NCBI RefSeq assembly: GCF_041677825.1
Contig: NZ_JBAYPG010000002.1
Span: 62,001 to 126,000, forward strand
Reading direction: 5' to 3'
Length of the DNA stretch: 64,000 bases
From: Castellaniella sp041677825
GTDB taxonomy: Bacteria > Pseudomonadota > Gammaproteobacteria > Burkholderiales > Burkholderiaceae_B
Position 1 is the first letter of the stretch. Every line of letters starts with the position of its first letter. The notes beneath the pieces are model-generated. The model was not told where the DNA came from, did not search any database, and saw only the letters and a program-made list of their open reading frames with translations. Position numbers and translations under genes: made by a program. Shown here in pieces: positions 55,832 to 63,802 of the stretch.

Positions 55832-56914
55832 TCAACCCCCGATGTAGCTCATCTCGATCTTGTGCTCGCGGTGGGCCTGGCCACGAATTTCAGAATAGCG
55901 GTCTGAACGGGCCCGCCATACCCCCGCCAGGCGCTGGGCCAACGCGTGATCGTCGGCCCCCATGCGCAGCAGGCCGCGCATGTCGTGCCCTTGCTCGGCA
56001 AACAGACAGGTGAACAGACGGCCTTCGGGGGACAGGCGCAAGCGGGTGCAGTCACCGCAAAAGGGCTGCGAGACGCTGGTGATGAGGCCGATTTCACCAC
56101 CGCCATCGGTGTAGGCCCAGCGTGCAGCGACTTCGCCCCGGTAATGAGCCTGAACAGACTCAAGAGGAAATTCTGCGCCGATGCGCCGCACGATCTCGGC
56201 GCCCGTGACGACTTCTTCCATGCGCCATCCGTTGGTGTTGCCCACGTCCATGTATTCTATGAAGCGCAGGATATGGCCAGTGTGCCGGAAATGCCGCGCC
56301 ATGGGCAGGATCTGGGCATCATTCATGCCGCGGCGCACCACCATGTTGACCTTGACGGGTGCCAGGCCGGCATCGGCGGCGGCCTCGATGCCGGCCAGAA
56401 TGGTGGCCACCGGCACACCGCTGTCGCTCATGCGCTCGAACAGCGCATCGTCCAGGGCATCGAGACTGACCGTGACACGGCTGAGGCCCGCCTGCGCCAA
56501 TGCCCTGGCCTTGCGCGCCAACAGCGTGCCGTTGGTGGTGAGCGTGATTTCGGGCGCCTGGCCATCGGGCAGGCGCAAATCCGCCAGCATGCCGACCAGC
56601 GATTCAATCTGCTTGCGCAGCAGGGGCTCACCCCCGGTCAGGCGGATCTTGCGGACGCCCTGCGCGACCGCGATGCGGGCCAGCCGGGTGATTTCTTCGA
56701 AGGTGAGCAATGCGCTCTGGGGCAGAAATGCGTGATCGGCCCCGAAGAGCTCGCGCGGCATGCAGTACGTACAGCGAAAATTGCAGCGATCCGTGACCGA
56801 AATGCGCAAATCGCGCAGCGGACGGCCGCGGGTATCGCGCACGGTACCCGCAGGGATGGCCGTGGTTTCTGGCGCAGACCGACCGGCTGGCCCGCGCGGA
56901 ATGACGCCAGGCAT
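55832..56914 (-). CDS. moaA: GTP 3',8-cyclase MoaA
   Basis: Radical-SAM enzyme starting molybdenum cofactor synthesis from GTP, 360 residues. The SAM cluster is CNFRCTYC, the second cluster is formed by CGDC and a later Cys (RLFTCLF), and the C-terminal Gly-Gly tail needed for GTP binding is present (YIGG). Residues 1-35 are a Pro/Arg-rich leader before the usual start. It lies five bases after usp and four before mobA. Confidence 0.96.
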   Translation of the reverse strand: MPGVIPRGPAGRSAPETTAIPAGTVRDTRGRPLRDLRISVTDRCNFRCTYCMPRELFGADHAFLPQSALLTFEEITRLARIAVAQGVRKIRLTGGEPLLRKQIESLVGMLADLRLPDGQAPEITLTTNGTLLARKARALAQAGLSRVTVSLDALDDALFERMSDSGVPVATILAGIEAAADAGLAPVKVNMVVRRGMNDAQILPMARHFRHTGHILRFIEYMDVGNTNGWRMEEVVTGAEIVRRIGAEFPLESVQAHYRGEVAARWAYTDGGGEIGLITSVSQPFCGDCTRLRLSPEGRLFTCLFAEQGHDMRGLLRMGADDHALAQRLAGVWRARSDRYSEIRGQAHREHKIEMSYIGG

Positions 56915-56919
56915 GGGGA

Positions 56920-57381
56920 TCAGTCGTTTTCCTTGACCCGGTAGACCAGGGTGGCCACCTTGGCCAGACCCAGCACCTTGACCGTCACGCTGCCCAGCAA
57001 CAGCCGCGACAAGCCGCTGCGCCCGTGGCTGCCAATGAAGATCAGGTCACAGCCTTCGGACTGCGCCGCCTGGACGATACCGTCGGCCACGTTGAAATTG
57101 GATACCGCCAGGGATGTGGCCTTGACGCCTGCCGTAGCGGCGCGGTCGAGCACCGCCTGCAGGTATTTCTTGGCCTGTTCGGCTGCGGTGCGGTCGTAGT
57201 CTTCGTCGGTGATGGCATAGGCGGCCGCCATGCCGTCGAAGCCCACGGTAGCGGCGAAGGGTTGCGTGACATGCAGGGCCACGATTTCTGCGCCAATGGA
57301 ACGGGCAAAGCATACGCCCTTGTTGGCGGCCTGCGACGACAGCTTGGAACCATCGGTGGGAATCAGGATTTTCTTGAACAT
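56920..57381 (-). CDS. Universal stress protein (UspA family)
   Basis: A 153-residue cytoplasmic UspA-fold protein. It starts FKKILIPTDGSKLS and carries the ATP-binding type motif GSHGRSGLSRLLLGS near residues 120-134, so it probably binds ATP. The ATG at 57381 was chosen. It is first in usp-moaA-mobA, which ties it to anaerobic or Moco-dependent metabolism by position only. Confidence 0.92.
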   Translation of the reverse strand: MFKKILIPTDGSKLSSQAANKGVCFARSIGAEIVALHVTQPFAATVGFDGMAAAYAITDEDYDRTAAEQAKKYLQAVLDRAATAGVKATSLAVSNFNVADGIVQAAQSEGCDLIFIGSHGRSGLSRLLLGSVTVKVLGLAKVATLVYRVKEND

Positions 57382-57415
57382 GTGCGACTCATCCGAATAC
57401 GTGATGGGAACTTCG

Positions 57416-57445
57416 AGCATAGCCGGTCTGCGGGAAAAAGCACAA
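57416..57445 (-). promoter_or_regulatory. Candidate promoter of usp-moaA-mobA
   Basis: On the minus strand TTGTGC (57440-57445) is followed after 18 bases by TATGCT (57416-57421), 35 bases before the usp ATG. Both boxes are partial matches to sigma70. No FNR/Dnr box (TTGAT-N4-ATCAA) was found nearby. Confidence 0.4.
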
Positions 57446-57532
57446 TCCGATCTGGCCCGGGTTTGATCTGCCGCATGAAGTGCGTTCGTAACGGATTGTA
57501 TTCATGCGGTTCAAGCTGACCCCACAGCCGGA

Positions 57533-57877
57533 TCAACTGGCTTTGGCGGCCTGCTCGTACAGCTTCGCACAGCGCGCCCCGGAACGGCAGTAGGCCAGCA
57601 CGGGCATGGGCAACTCGTGCAGCAGCCGTGCAAATTCGGTGACATCCTCTGCGGTGATGGAGCCGCTTGTCACCGGCTGGTAATGTACTTTCAGCCCGGC
57701 GGCCAATGCCGCTGCAATGACCTCGTCCGAACAGGGCTGGGTGCTGCCGCCCTCGCCGTCCGGGCGATTGATGATCACTGACTTGAAACCCGCGCTGGCC
57801 AGGGCGGCCATGTCATCGGGGCCCAGTTGCGGGGCCACGGCAAATTGCGGGGTGATATGGCGGTATTCAGGGTTCAT
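57533..57877 (-). CDS. DUF442/TIGR01244-type phosphatase-like protein
   Basis: A 114-residue protein of the beta-lactamase-hydrolase-like (BLH) family. The core starts FAVAPQLGPDDM and includes INRPDGEGG and the PTP-like loop YCRSGARC, whose Cys and Arg resemble a phosphatase or rhodanese site. Homologues occur as fusions with sulfur dioxygenases or alone. The ATG at 57877 overlaps the end of the YdjC-like gene by 11 bases, so the two are probably co-translated. Substrate is unknown. Confidence 0.8.
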   Translation of the reverse strand: MNPEYRHITPQFAVAPQLGPDDMAALASAGFKSVIINRPDGEGGSTQPCSDEVIAAALAAGLKVHYQPVTSGSITAEDVTEFARLLHELPMPVLAYCRSGARCAKLYEQAAKAS

Positions 57878-58727
57878 GTAGGTGCTCCGGGATACGGGAC
57901 TCGGCCCGATCGATCATCAAGTGGTGCGTGTCGAGCCAATGTTGCATGTGCACGCCTGCCAGGACCTGGTATTCGGCCTGGCGCTGGGCGGACAGAGGGT
58001 CGTCTGGCTGCGCGCCCAGCGCGGGATGGCACATGAGCACATCGCCATCCCGGGCCTGGGCCAGCCACGCTGCCATGCAACGCTGATAGGCCGATACGCC
58101 GCCCTTGAAATCATACACCCCCAGAAAGCCCGGATTCTGGCGATAACCGAGCGATCGGGCCCGATGACGCAAACCGGTGGCCCCCAGCACCGCAATGACC
58201 CACGCCTTGGTGCGGCTGCGCAGGGGCAACCCGGCCGTGCGCGGGCGCCCTGTATCGCGAATCCAGGGCCTGCCGGACACGCCGCGCGGCAGGCCCTGCA
58301 ACAGCACATCACGGACCACAGGCAACTGGTGCACGTGTTGATGGCCATCGATGTAGTCGGGCGCACGCCCGAAGAGTGCCTCGAAGCGCTGCCACTGCGC
58401 CTGCACCCCCGCACGCAGGCGATCCACGGGCAACTGGCGCAACAAGGCCGCGCGGATGAAGGCGCCAAGCGGCATGCACACGCCGGTCTGACCCAGCGCC
58501 TCGGTGAAATTCAGATGCAGGCCAAGCTGCAGCCCCGCGCGCGACAGCGCGTCGAGGTCATGATCATCGAGCGCCGGGCCATCGACCAGCACACTGGTGC
58601 CGGAGAGCCGGCCCTGATGGGCCAGTGCCAGTACCCCCGCATTGATGGCCCGGTTCATGCCGAAGTCATCTGCGCACATTACAATGCGCCCGGAGACAGG
58701 CCCCACCCTGATACTTTTGGCATCCAT
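57867..58727 (-). CDS. YdjC/ChbG-family carbohydrate deacetylase (LgmC-like)
   Basis: Metal-dependent N-acetyl-sugar deacetylase, 286 residues. The metal and catalytic motif CADDFGMN lies near residue 16, LHLNFTEA is the second metal region, and DGHQHVHQLP carries two His ligands. The neighbours (GtrA-type flippase, ArnT-type transferase, GT2 transferase) match the four functions of the Bordetella lipid A glucosamine modification (Lgm) pathway, where this enzyme would deacetylate carrier-linked GlcNAc. The start is uncertain: the ATG at 58727 overlaps the start codon of the divergent flippase gene, and a GTG at 58706 is possible. Confidence 0.8.
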   Translation of the reverse strand: MDAKSIRVGPVSGRIVMCADDFGMNRAINAGVLALAHQGRLSGTSVLVDGPALDDHDLDALSRAGLQLGLHLNFTEALGQTGVCMPLGAFIRAALLRQLPVDRLRAGVQAQWQRFEALFGRAPDYIDGHQHVHQLPVVRDVLLQGLPRGVSGRPWIRDTGRPRTAGLPLRSRTKAWVIAVLGATGLRHRARSLGYRQNPGFLGVYDFKGGVSAYQRCMAAWLAQARDGDVLMCHPALGAQPDDPLSAQRQAEYQVLAGVHMQHWLDTHHLMIDRAESRIPEHLHEP

Positions 58728-59118
58728 GTTCAAAAAGCTCGCTACCCAGATCGGCTGGTTCGTCATTGTAGGCTGTGCGGCTGCGGCCACGCACTGGCTG
58801 GTGGCCATCGCCTGCGTGTCCCTGGGCGGTCTGGCGCCATTGCTGGCCAATGTGGTCGGCTGGCTGGTGGCGTTTCTGGTGTCGTTTGCCGGGCATTACC
58901 AGCTGACATTCCGCGCCCAGCATGCTCCCCTGTGGCAAGCCGCACGCCGTTTCTTCATGGTCTCGGCACTGGGTTTCGGCGTCAATGAGGCCGCCTATGC
59001 CATGCTCCTGCACTACACGTCCCTGCCCTACGACCTGCTGCTGGCCATGGTCCTGGTCGGGGTGGCCGGCATGACGTTCATTCTGGGGCGCTGGTGGGCG
59101 TTTCGGCACAGCCGCTGA
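58726..59118 (+). CDS. GtrA-family membrane protein (putative lipid-linked sugar flippase, LgmD-like)
   Basis: A 130-residue protein with four helices, the GtrA/DPMS3 fold. It includes FVIVGCAAAATHW at the first helix, VAFLVSFAGHYQLTF and ILGRWWAF at the end. Members are thought to flip undecaprenyl-phosphate-linked sugars across the inner membrane. No good ribosome site precedes the ATG. Its start codon shares bases with that of the divergent deacetylase gene, and its end overlaps the convergent ArnT-like gene by 41 bases. Confidence 0.82.
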   Translation: MFKKLATQIGWFVIVGCAAAATHWLVAIACVSLGGLAPLLANVVGWLVAFLVSFAGHYQLTFRAQHAPLWQAARRFFMVSALGFGVNEAAYAMLLHYTSLPYDLLLAMVLVGVAGMTFILGRWWAFRHSR

Positions 59119-60724
59119 CGGTTTCGACCGCCGGAATCAGCCACAGACCCATCCGGTGCGCTTGCGCCATGGGCGCCCGATCTGCCAATGCGGGCCAGGC
59201 ATGGGCCTCATCGAGCCATGCCAGCACCCAGGTGGCCGGATGGGCCGGGCTGCACAACTCGTCCTGAAAATGGTCTGGCGACCACAGGCGCCGTGCGGCC
59301 TGGTCGGGTTCGAACGCCCCGGCCTCGGCCAGTTCGCGACGCCAGTTGTCGCTGCGCAGGGCATCGGGCCCCTGCCACTGTGTCACCACGTACACCGGGC
59401 CCGCCCAACCCGCATAAAGGGGCACGTCGTAGGCGTACTGATCCAGCATCACCAACTGGTCCTGGGGGCCGGCTGACCGGGCCAGCAGCCGGGCCAGTTC
59501 GTGCGTGCTGCGCGGCGGAAACAGCACCACCGCCACGACCGCCAGCAAACACAGGCCGGCCGCGATCAGCGCATGGCGCACGAAACTGCGCTCGACCCCA
59601 GGGTCGGTGAACTCTTCACGCTGCTCGAAGGTTTCCTGGATGAACCAGGCCAGCGGCGGCAAGGCTGCAATCACATAACCGACCAGCTTGGAGGATGGAA
59701 TGGAAAAGAACAACACCACCACCAGCAGCCAGGAGAGCATCAGACCGCGCAGCACACGCCTGTCGACCTGCTCGACACGCCGTACCGGCGGTACGAAAGC
59801 GACCTGGATCGGCCCTTGAAGACGCAACCAGCGCCACAGCTGGATGGACCAGGGCAATGTGAGCACCAGCAGCACAGGCAGGTAAAACCAGAAGGGCTGC
59901 GGGTTGTTGAAACCCGGCTCCAGGAAGCGCTGAAAATGCTGATGCACGATGTAATAGTCGAAGAACCCCGGGTAACGCAGCTGCATGGCGATCATCCAGG
60001 GCAGGACCAGCACCAGGAACACCAGGATCCCTGGCCACCAGCACAACCGCCACAGGGCCGGCCAGCGGCGCCGCCCCACCAACCAGAAGACCAGTACCCC
60101 ACCGGGCAGGACCACACCGATCAGGCCTTTGGCCATGAAGCCGGCCGCGGCGGCCACGTACAGCGCCAGGCGGGCCAGGGTATCCGGGCGCAGCTGCTCG
60201 TGCCGGAACACGGCATCGGCGCCCGCCAGAATGGTCAGGCCCATCAACGCGGCGACGAGCATGTCCAGGTTTGCATAGTGCGCCGCCCCGAACAGGAATG
60301 GTTGCACCGCCAGGATCAGGGCGGTCTGACCCGCCGCCCGGCCACGGGCATATCGGCGCAGGAACAGATAGAAGACCGTCACCAGTACAGTGGCTGCAAG
60401 CACGGATACCAGCCGTCCGGCCCAGGCATGGTCGCCGAAGAGGGCCAGCGATGCCGCTGTCAGCCAGTAGAACAGGGGCGGCTTGTGAAAGAATGGCAAG
60501 CCATCCAGGCGCGGGACCAGGAAGTCGCCCGTGCGCAGCATTTCCCAGGCCACCCCCACGTAGCGGCCCTCGTCGGGCAACAGCAGCGGATACATCCATG
60601 TGGTCGCTGCCAGCCAGGCAAAAGTGAGCAGTGCCACCCAGCCCGCGTGCCGCCGGGCGCCCATCCACAGCCAGGCCCGCAGCGCGCCGTCGACCACGCG
60701 GCTGGCAGGTACCCGGTATCTCAT
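59078..60724 (-). CDS. ArnT-like glycosyltransferase (LgmB-like lipid A modification enzyme)
   Basis: Integral membrane glycosyltransferase of the PMT/ArnT type (GT39/GT83), 548 residues with about 12 helices. The first periplasmic loop has the catalytic acid in LLPDEGRYVG, and the substrate region FFHKPPLFYWLTA is typical of ArnT. It would move an aminosugar from undecaprenyl phosphate to lipid A phosphate. Bordetella LgmB (glucosamine) is the nearest model I know; aminoarabinose is less likely because no arn synthesis genes are present. It is coupled to the GT2 gene by an ATGA overlap. Confidence 0.85.
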   Translation of the reverse strand: MRYRVPASRVVDGALRAWLWMGARRHAGWVALLTFAWLAATTWMYPLLLPDEGRYVGVAWEMLRTGDFLVPRLDGLPFFHKPPLFYWLTAASLALFGDHAWAGRLVSVLAATVLVTVFYLFLRRYARGRAAGQTALILAVQPFLFGAAHYANLDMLVAALMGLTILAGADAVFRHEQLRPDTLARLALYVAAAAGFMAKGLIGVVLPGGVLVFWLVGRRRWPALWRLCWWPGILVFLVLVLPWMIAMQLRYPGFFDYYIVHQHFQRFLEPGFNNPQPFWFYLPVLLVLTLPWSIQLWRWLRLQGPIQVAFVPPVRRVEQVDRRVLRGLMLSWLLVVVLFFSIPSSKLVGYVIAALPPLAWFIQETFEQREEFTDPGVERSFVRHALIAAGLCLLAVVAVVLFPPRSTHELARLLARSAGPQDQLVMLDQYAYDVPLYAGWAGPVYVVTQWQGPDALRSDNWRRELAEAGAFEPDQAARRLWSPDHFQDELCSPAHPATWVLAWLDEAHAWPALADRAPMAQAHRMGLWLIPAVETVSGCAETPTSAPE

Positions 60725-61881
60725 GCCCGGACCTCGTCAGACTGCAATTGCACCTCACCGGACGGTACAGCAGCACTTGGCGCATCGGCGGCCGGTAGCT
60801 CCCCAGATCGCGCATCGGCCGCCGGCACGCCTTCGGTCTGTACCCTTCTGGCACCCGATGCGTCGCCCTGTACCTTGCTGAAATCCGGTGCATCGCCCTG
60901 CACCGCTTGCCTGATCGGAAAATCCGCGTCGGCCCTCGTGGACAGGCCTTGCCCAAGTGTTTCCCGAACGAGATAAATGGGTCGGGCCTTGACCTCAGTA
61001 AAAATACGCGCCACGTATTCGCCCACCACCCCGAGCGACATCAGATTGACCCCGGAAAAGAACAGGATCACACTGATGAGGGTCGCCCAGCCACGGACCG
61101 GATCGCCAAACATCAAATGGGTGATGATGATGAACAGGCCATACAGGAAGGCCACCAGAGACAGGCACGCCCCCACCAGGCTGATGAGCCGCAGCGGCCA
61201 TGTCGTGAATGCCGTCAGGCCATCGATGGCAAACCGCAGCAGCTTGATCGGGTGGAACCGGCTGGCCCCGTGCAGCCGCCCGGACGGCACATACGGGATC
61301 GCTTCGGACTCGAAGCCGACCCAGGCAAACAGGCCCTTCATGAAGCGGTCGCGCTCGGGCAACTGTTTCAGGGCTTCAACAACGGCACGGTCCATCAGGC
61401 GGAAGTCGCCCGCGTTGGGTGGCACCCGCAGCCCGCCGGCGCCCCGCATGAGCGCATAGAACACGCGGGTACCAAGCCGCTTGAGCCGCGTTTCATCGCG
61501 CCGGCTGGCGCGTACCGCATAGACCATCTGTACCCCTGCGCGCCAGCGTGCGAGCATGGCCGGTATCATGCCCGGCGGATGCTGCATGTCGGCATCCAGA
61601 CAGATGACGGCATCCCCCCGGCTGGCTTCGATCCCGGCCGTGAGCGCGGCTTCCTTGCCGAAATTGCGCGACAGCCGCAGATAGACGATCTCGGGATGCA
61701 GGCTGACCCAATGGCGCATGAGTTCAGGCGTGCCATCGGTGCTGCCATCATCGACCACGATGATTTCGGCTGCACACCCCTGCGCCGCGAGCACGGCCAG
61801 CAGTTCGGGCAGCAAAATGGCCAGATTGGCCTGCTCATTCAGGCCGGGTACAACGCAGGACAAGGTCGGGAATTCTCGCAT
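60721..61881 (-). CDS. GtrB/DPM1-type glycosyltransferase with repeat tail (LgmA-like)
   Basis: GT2 enzyme that loads a sugar onto undecaprenyl phosphate, 386 residues. The GT-A domain has VVDDGSTDGT and the metal-binding DADMQHPP (near 97-104), then RFMKGLFAWVGF, and two membrane helices (about 231-256 and 266-290). The usual protein ends near residue 315. Here a further ~65 residues are a low-complexity tail of five degenerate ten-residue repeats. I chose the ATG at 61881. It is first of a two-gene operon with the ArnT-like gene. Confidence 0.85.
   Translation of the reverse strand: MREFPTLSCVVPGLNEQANLAILLPELLAVLAAQGCAAEIIVVDDGSTDGTPELMRHWVSLHPEIVYLRLSRNFGKEAALTAGIEASRGDAVICLDADMQHPPGMIPAMLARWRAGVQMVYAVRASRRDETRLKRLGTRVFYALMRGAGGLRVPPNAGDFRLMDRAVVEALKQLPERDRFMKGLFAWVGFESEAIPYVPSGRLHGASRFHPIKLLRFAIDGLTAFTTWPLRLISLVGACLSLVAFLYGLFIIITHLMFGDPVRGWATLISVILFFSGVNLMSLGVVGEYVARIFTEVKARPIYLVRETLGQGLSTRADADFPIRQAVQGDAPDFSKVQGDASGARRVQTEGVPAADARSGELPAADAPSAAVPSGEVQLQSDEVRA
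60754..60903 (-). repeat. Five degenerate 30-bp repeats in the 3' end of the GT2 gene
   Basis: Five adjacent 30-base units encode residues 327-376: VQGDAPDFSK, VQGDASGARR, VQTEGVPAAD, ARSGELPAAD and APSAAVPSGE. Neighbouring units are most alike, as expected from stepwise duplication and drift. The period is a multiple of three. Confidence 0.7.
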
Positions 61882-61922
61882 GCAGGCATGATAACTGAGC
61901 CACATGCAGGAAGCTTGCCTTT

Positions 61923-61951
61923 TTGCCGGACTCCTTGAAGATAACTATAAT
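61923..61951 (+). promoter_or_regulatory. Sigma70 promoter of nnrS
   Basis: A perfect TATAAT -10 (61946-61951) lies 17 bases after TTGCCG (61923-61928), with start of transcription expected near 61958, about 44 bases before the nnrS ATG. The -10 lies within the NsrR site. Confidence 0.6.
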
Positions 61952-61960
61952 ATGCATCTT
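61938..61960 (+). promoter_or_regulatory. NsrR operator upstream of nnrS
   Basis: A 23-base site matching the known NsrR consensus (two 11-base halves, AAGATGYATTT and its inverse, around one base). The left half reads AAGATAACTAT and the right half ATATGCATCTT, nearly perfect. It covers the -10 box, so binding would block transcription until NO damages the NsrR cluster. Confidence 0.8.
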
Positions 61961-62001
61961 TCAAAACCCATCCTCACCATACGTTCGGAACCCACGACGC
62001 C

Positions 62002-63327
62002 ATGCCCCCCTCGACCGTCATTCAGGAACCGGCCACCCGGGCCACTCGTTCACCCTCCTGGGCCGCCTTTCTGGCACTGGGATTCCGACCCCTCTATTTC
62101 ATGGGGGCGGCCTGGGCCCTGGTGTCGATCGCCATGTGGATCTACTTTCCGCAGTATCTGGACGGCCCGCTTGCGGGGGTGTACTGGCATGCGCACGAAA
62201 TGCTGTGGGGGTTCATCATCACCATTGCAATTGGCTTTCTGCTCACCGCCAGCGCCACCTGGACAGGCTTCAACCCGTTGCATGGCCGTGCGCTGGGCGG
62301 CCTGTGCCTGTTATGGGTGGTCGCACGGGCAGGCTTCCTGCTGGGGGGATCCGCCGGGTTCTGGCTGGCCACAGCGGCCGAAGTGCTGTTCTTCATCGTT
62401 GCCGCCGGCAGCCTGGCACGCGTCGTACTCAAGGGGCACAGCCGGCGCAACTATGGCCTGCCGCTGCTGCTCCTCGCGCTGGGTAGCGCGGATCTGCTCT
62501 ACCTGCTGGCCGCCCGTGAAGGCAACTATCTGCTGCTGATGCAGCGCTTCGATCTGGGCTTGATCGGCATGGCCATCGTGGCCCTGCTGATCGCCCGGCG
62601 GGTGATCCCGTTCTTTTCCATGCGCATGGTGTCCGGCCTGAAGATCCCGATGTTGACCCGCTCGGGCCATGTGCAGATGGTGTTCAGCGTGCTGGCGCTT
62701 GGCCTGGGGGTCGCGCTGCAGGTATTTGCGACACCGGCGGGCACCATGGCCAGCCATCCGCTGCAGAGCGCGCTCGCCTGGCTGATGGCCGCAAGTCTGG
62801 CCCTTGCCGGCGTGATCAGCCTGGGGCAATTGTGGTACTGGAAGCCGCGCGCCGTACTGCACAAGCCCATGCTGTGGATCCTGTACCTGGGTTACGCGTT
62901 CATCGCGCTCGGCCTGCTGGCGGCTGCCGTCCAGATCAGCGGGCTGTTCGACCCTGCGCTGCTGCGCGGCATGCTGGCCCGCAGTGCCACCCATGTACAC
63001 CTGATCGGCATGGCGGGCTTCTGCGTTCTCATCATCGGCATGATCACCCGCACGGCACTGGGGCATCTGGGCCGCCCCCTGGCTCTGGACGGCAGCATGA
63101 TGGCCAGCTACTGGCTGATGATCCTGGCCGTGGTTCTGCGTCTGGCAGCGCTGTGGCCATCTGCGGCCACCAGCGCCCTGCTCGATCTGGCGGCCGCAGC
63201 CTGGGTGCTGTGCATGGGCCTGTACCTGTGGCGATTCGTCCCCATGCTGATCCGCCCGCGGCCGGACAAGCAGCCGGTGCCGGTGGTGCAGCCCAAGAAC
63301 ACGCCCCAGCCAGCCCGGGCGCAGTAG
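62002..63327 (+). CDS. nnrS: NnrS family protein (nitric oxide stress membrane protein)
   Basis: A haem- and copper-containing inner-membrane protein tied to tolerance of nitric oxide during denitrification. It has 441 residues and about 12 helices. Conserved His-rich segments include VYWHAHEMLWGF near residue 60 and ARSATHVHLIGMAGF near 330. It is controlled by the NsrR site upstream and followed by nsrR after 19 bases, so the two probably form an operon. Confidence 0.93.
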   Translation: MPPSTVIQEPATRATRSPSWAAFLALGFRPLYFMGAAWALVSIAMWIYFPQYLDGPLAGVYWHAHEMLWGFIITIAIGFLLTASATWTGFNPLHGRALGGLCLLWVVARAGFLLGGSAGFWLATAAEVLFFIVAAGSLARVVLKGHSRRNYGLPLLLLALGSADLLYLLAAREGNYLLLMQRFDLGLIGMAIVALLIARRVIPFFSMRMVSGLKIPMLTRSGHVQMVFSVLALGLGVALQVFATPAGTMASHPLQSALAWLMAASLALAGVISLGQLWYWKPRAVLHKPMLWILYLGYAFIALGLLAAAVQISGLFDPALLRGMLARSATHVHLIGMAGFCVLIIGMITRTALGHLGRPLALDGSMMASYWLMILAVVLRLAALWPSAATSALLDLAAAAWVLCMGLYLWRFVPMLIRPRPDKQPVPVVQPKNTPQPARAQ

Positions 63328-63346
63328 CCAGCCGCTTGCCCGCACC

Positions 63347-63802
63347 ATGCGCCTGACCCACATGAGCGACTATGCGGTGCGTCTGCTGATCTACCTCGGC
63401 ACGCATCGCGAGCGCCTCTGCACCATCGCCGAAATTGCCCACGCCTACGGCCTGTCGGAGCCACACCTGATGAAAATCACGCAGCGTCTGGCACGCCACG
63501 GCTGGATACGGACCGTACGAGGCAAGAATGGCGGCATGGAACTCGCCCACGAACCCCGGGATATCCGCCTGGGCGCCCTGCTGCGCGACATGGAGAACGA
63601 CTGGGCCCTGGTCGAATGCATGGGCCCTTCGAACCGCTGCACACTGAATGGCCGCTGCGGCCTGAAGGGCATCGTCGCGGGCGCCCTGGACGCGTTCATG
63701 GCGCACCTGGATGCCCACAGCCTGGCCGATGTGATCCCGCCATCCGGCGGCCGGGTCACTGCACCAATGGCGAATCCGCCCCCTGCATTGGAATGCCGCT
63801 GA
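63347..63802 (+). CDS. nsrR: NsrR-type Rrf2 family nitric oxide-sensing repressor
   Basis: Fe-S repressor that releases DNA when nitric oxide attacks its cluster. It has 151 residues with the Rrf2 winged helix at the N-terminus (MSDYAVRLLIYLG; KITQRLARHGWI) and three Cys at 91, 98 and 104 in the cluster loop. E. coli NsrR has a similar but tighter Cys spacing. Co-transcription with nnrS behind an NsrR site suggests autorepression. Its 3' end overlaps the convergent isomerase gene by 47 bases. Confidence 0.92.
   Translation: MRLTHMSDYAVRLLIYLGTHRERLCTIAEIAHAYGLSEPHLMKITQRLARHGWIRTVRGKNGGMELAHEPRDIRLGALLRDMENDWALVECMGPSNRCTLNGRCGLKGIVAGALDAFMAHLDAHSLADVIPPSGGRVTAPMANPPPALECR

Noticed and set aside
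57460..57490. FNR-like half-site (TTGAT) upstream of usp
   Set aside because: The second half-site does not match; the palindrome is not formed.
59501..60976. A 491-codon plus-strand frame
   Set aside because: It is antisense to the ArnT-like gene and its Gln/His-rich composition is a shadow artefact.
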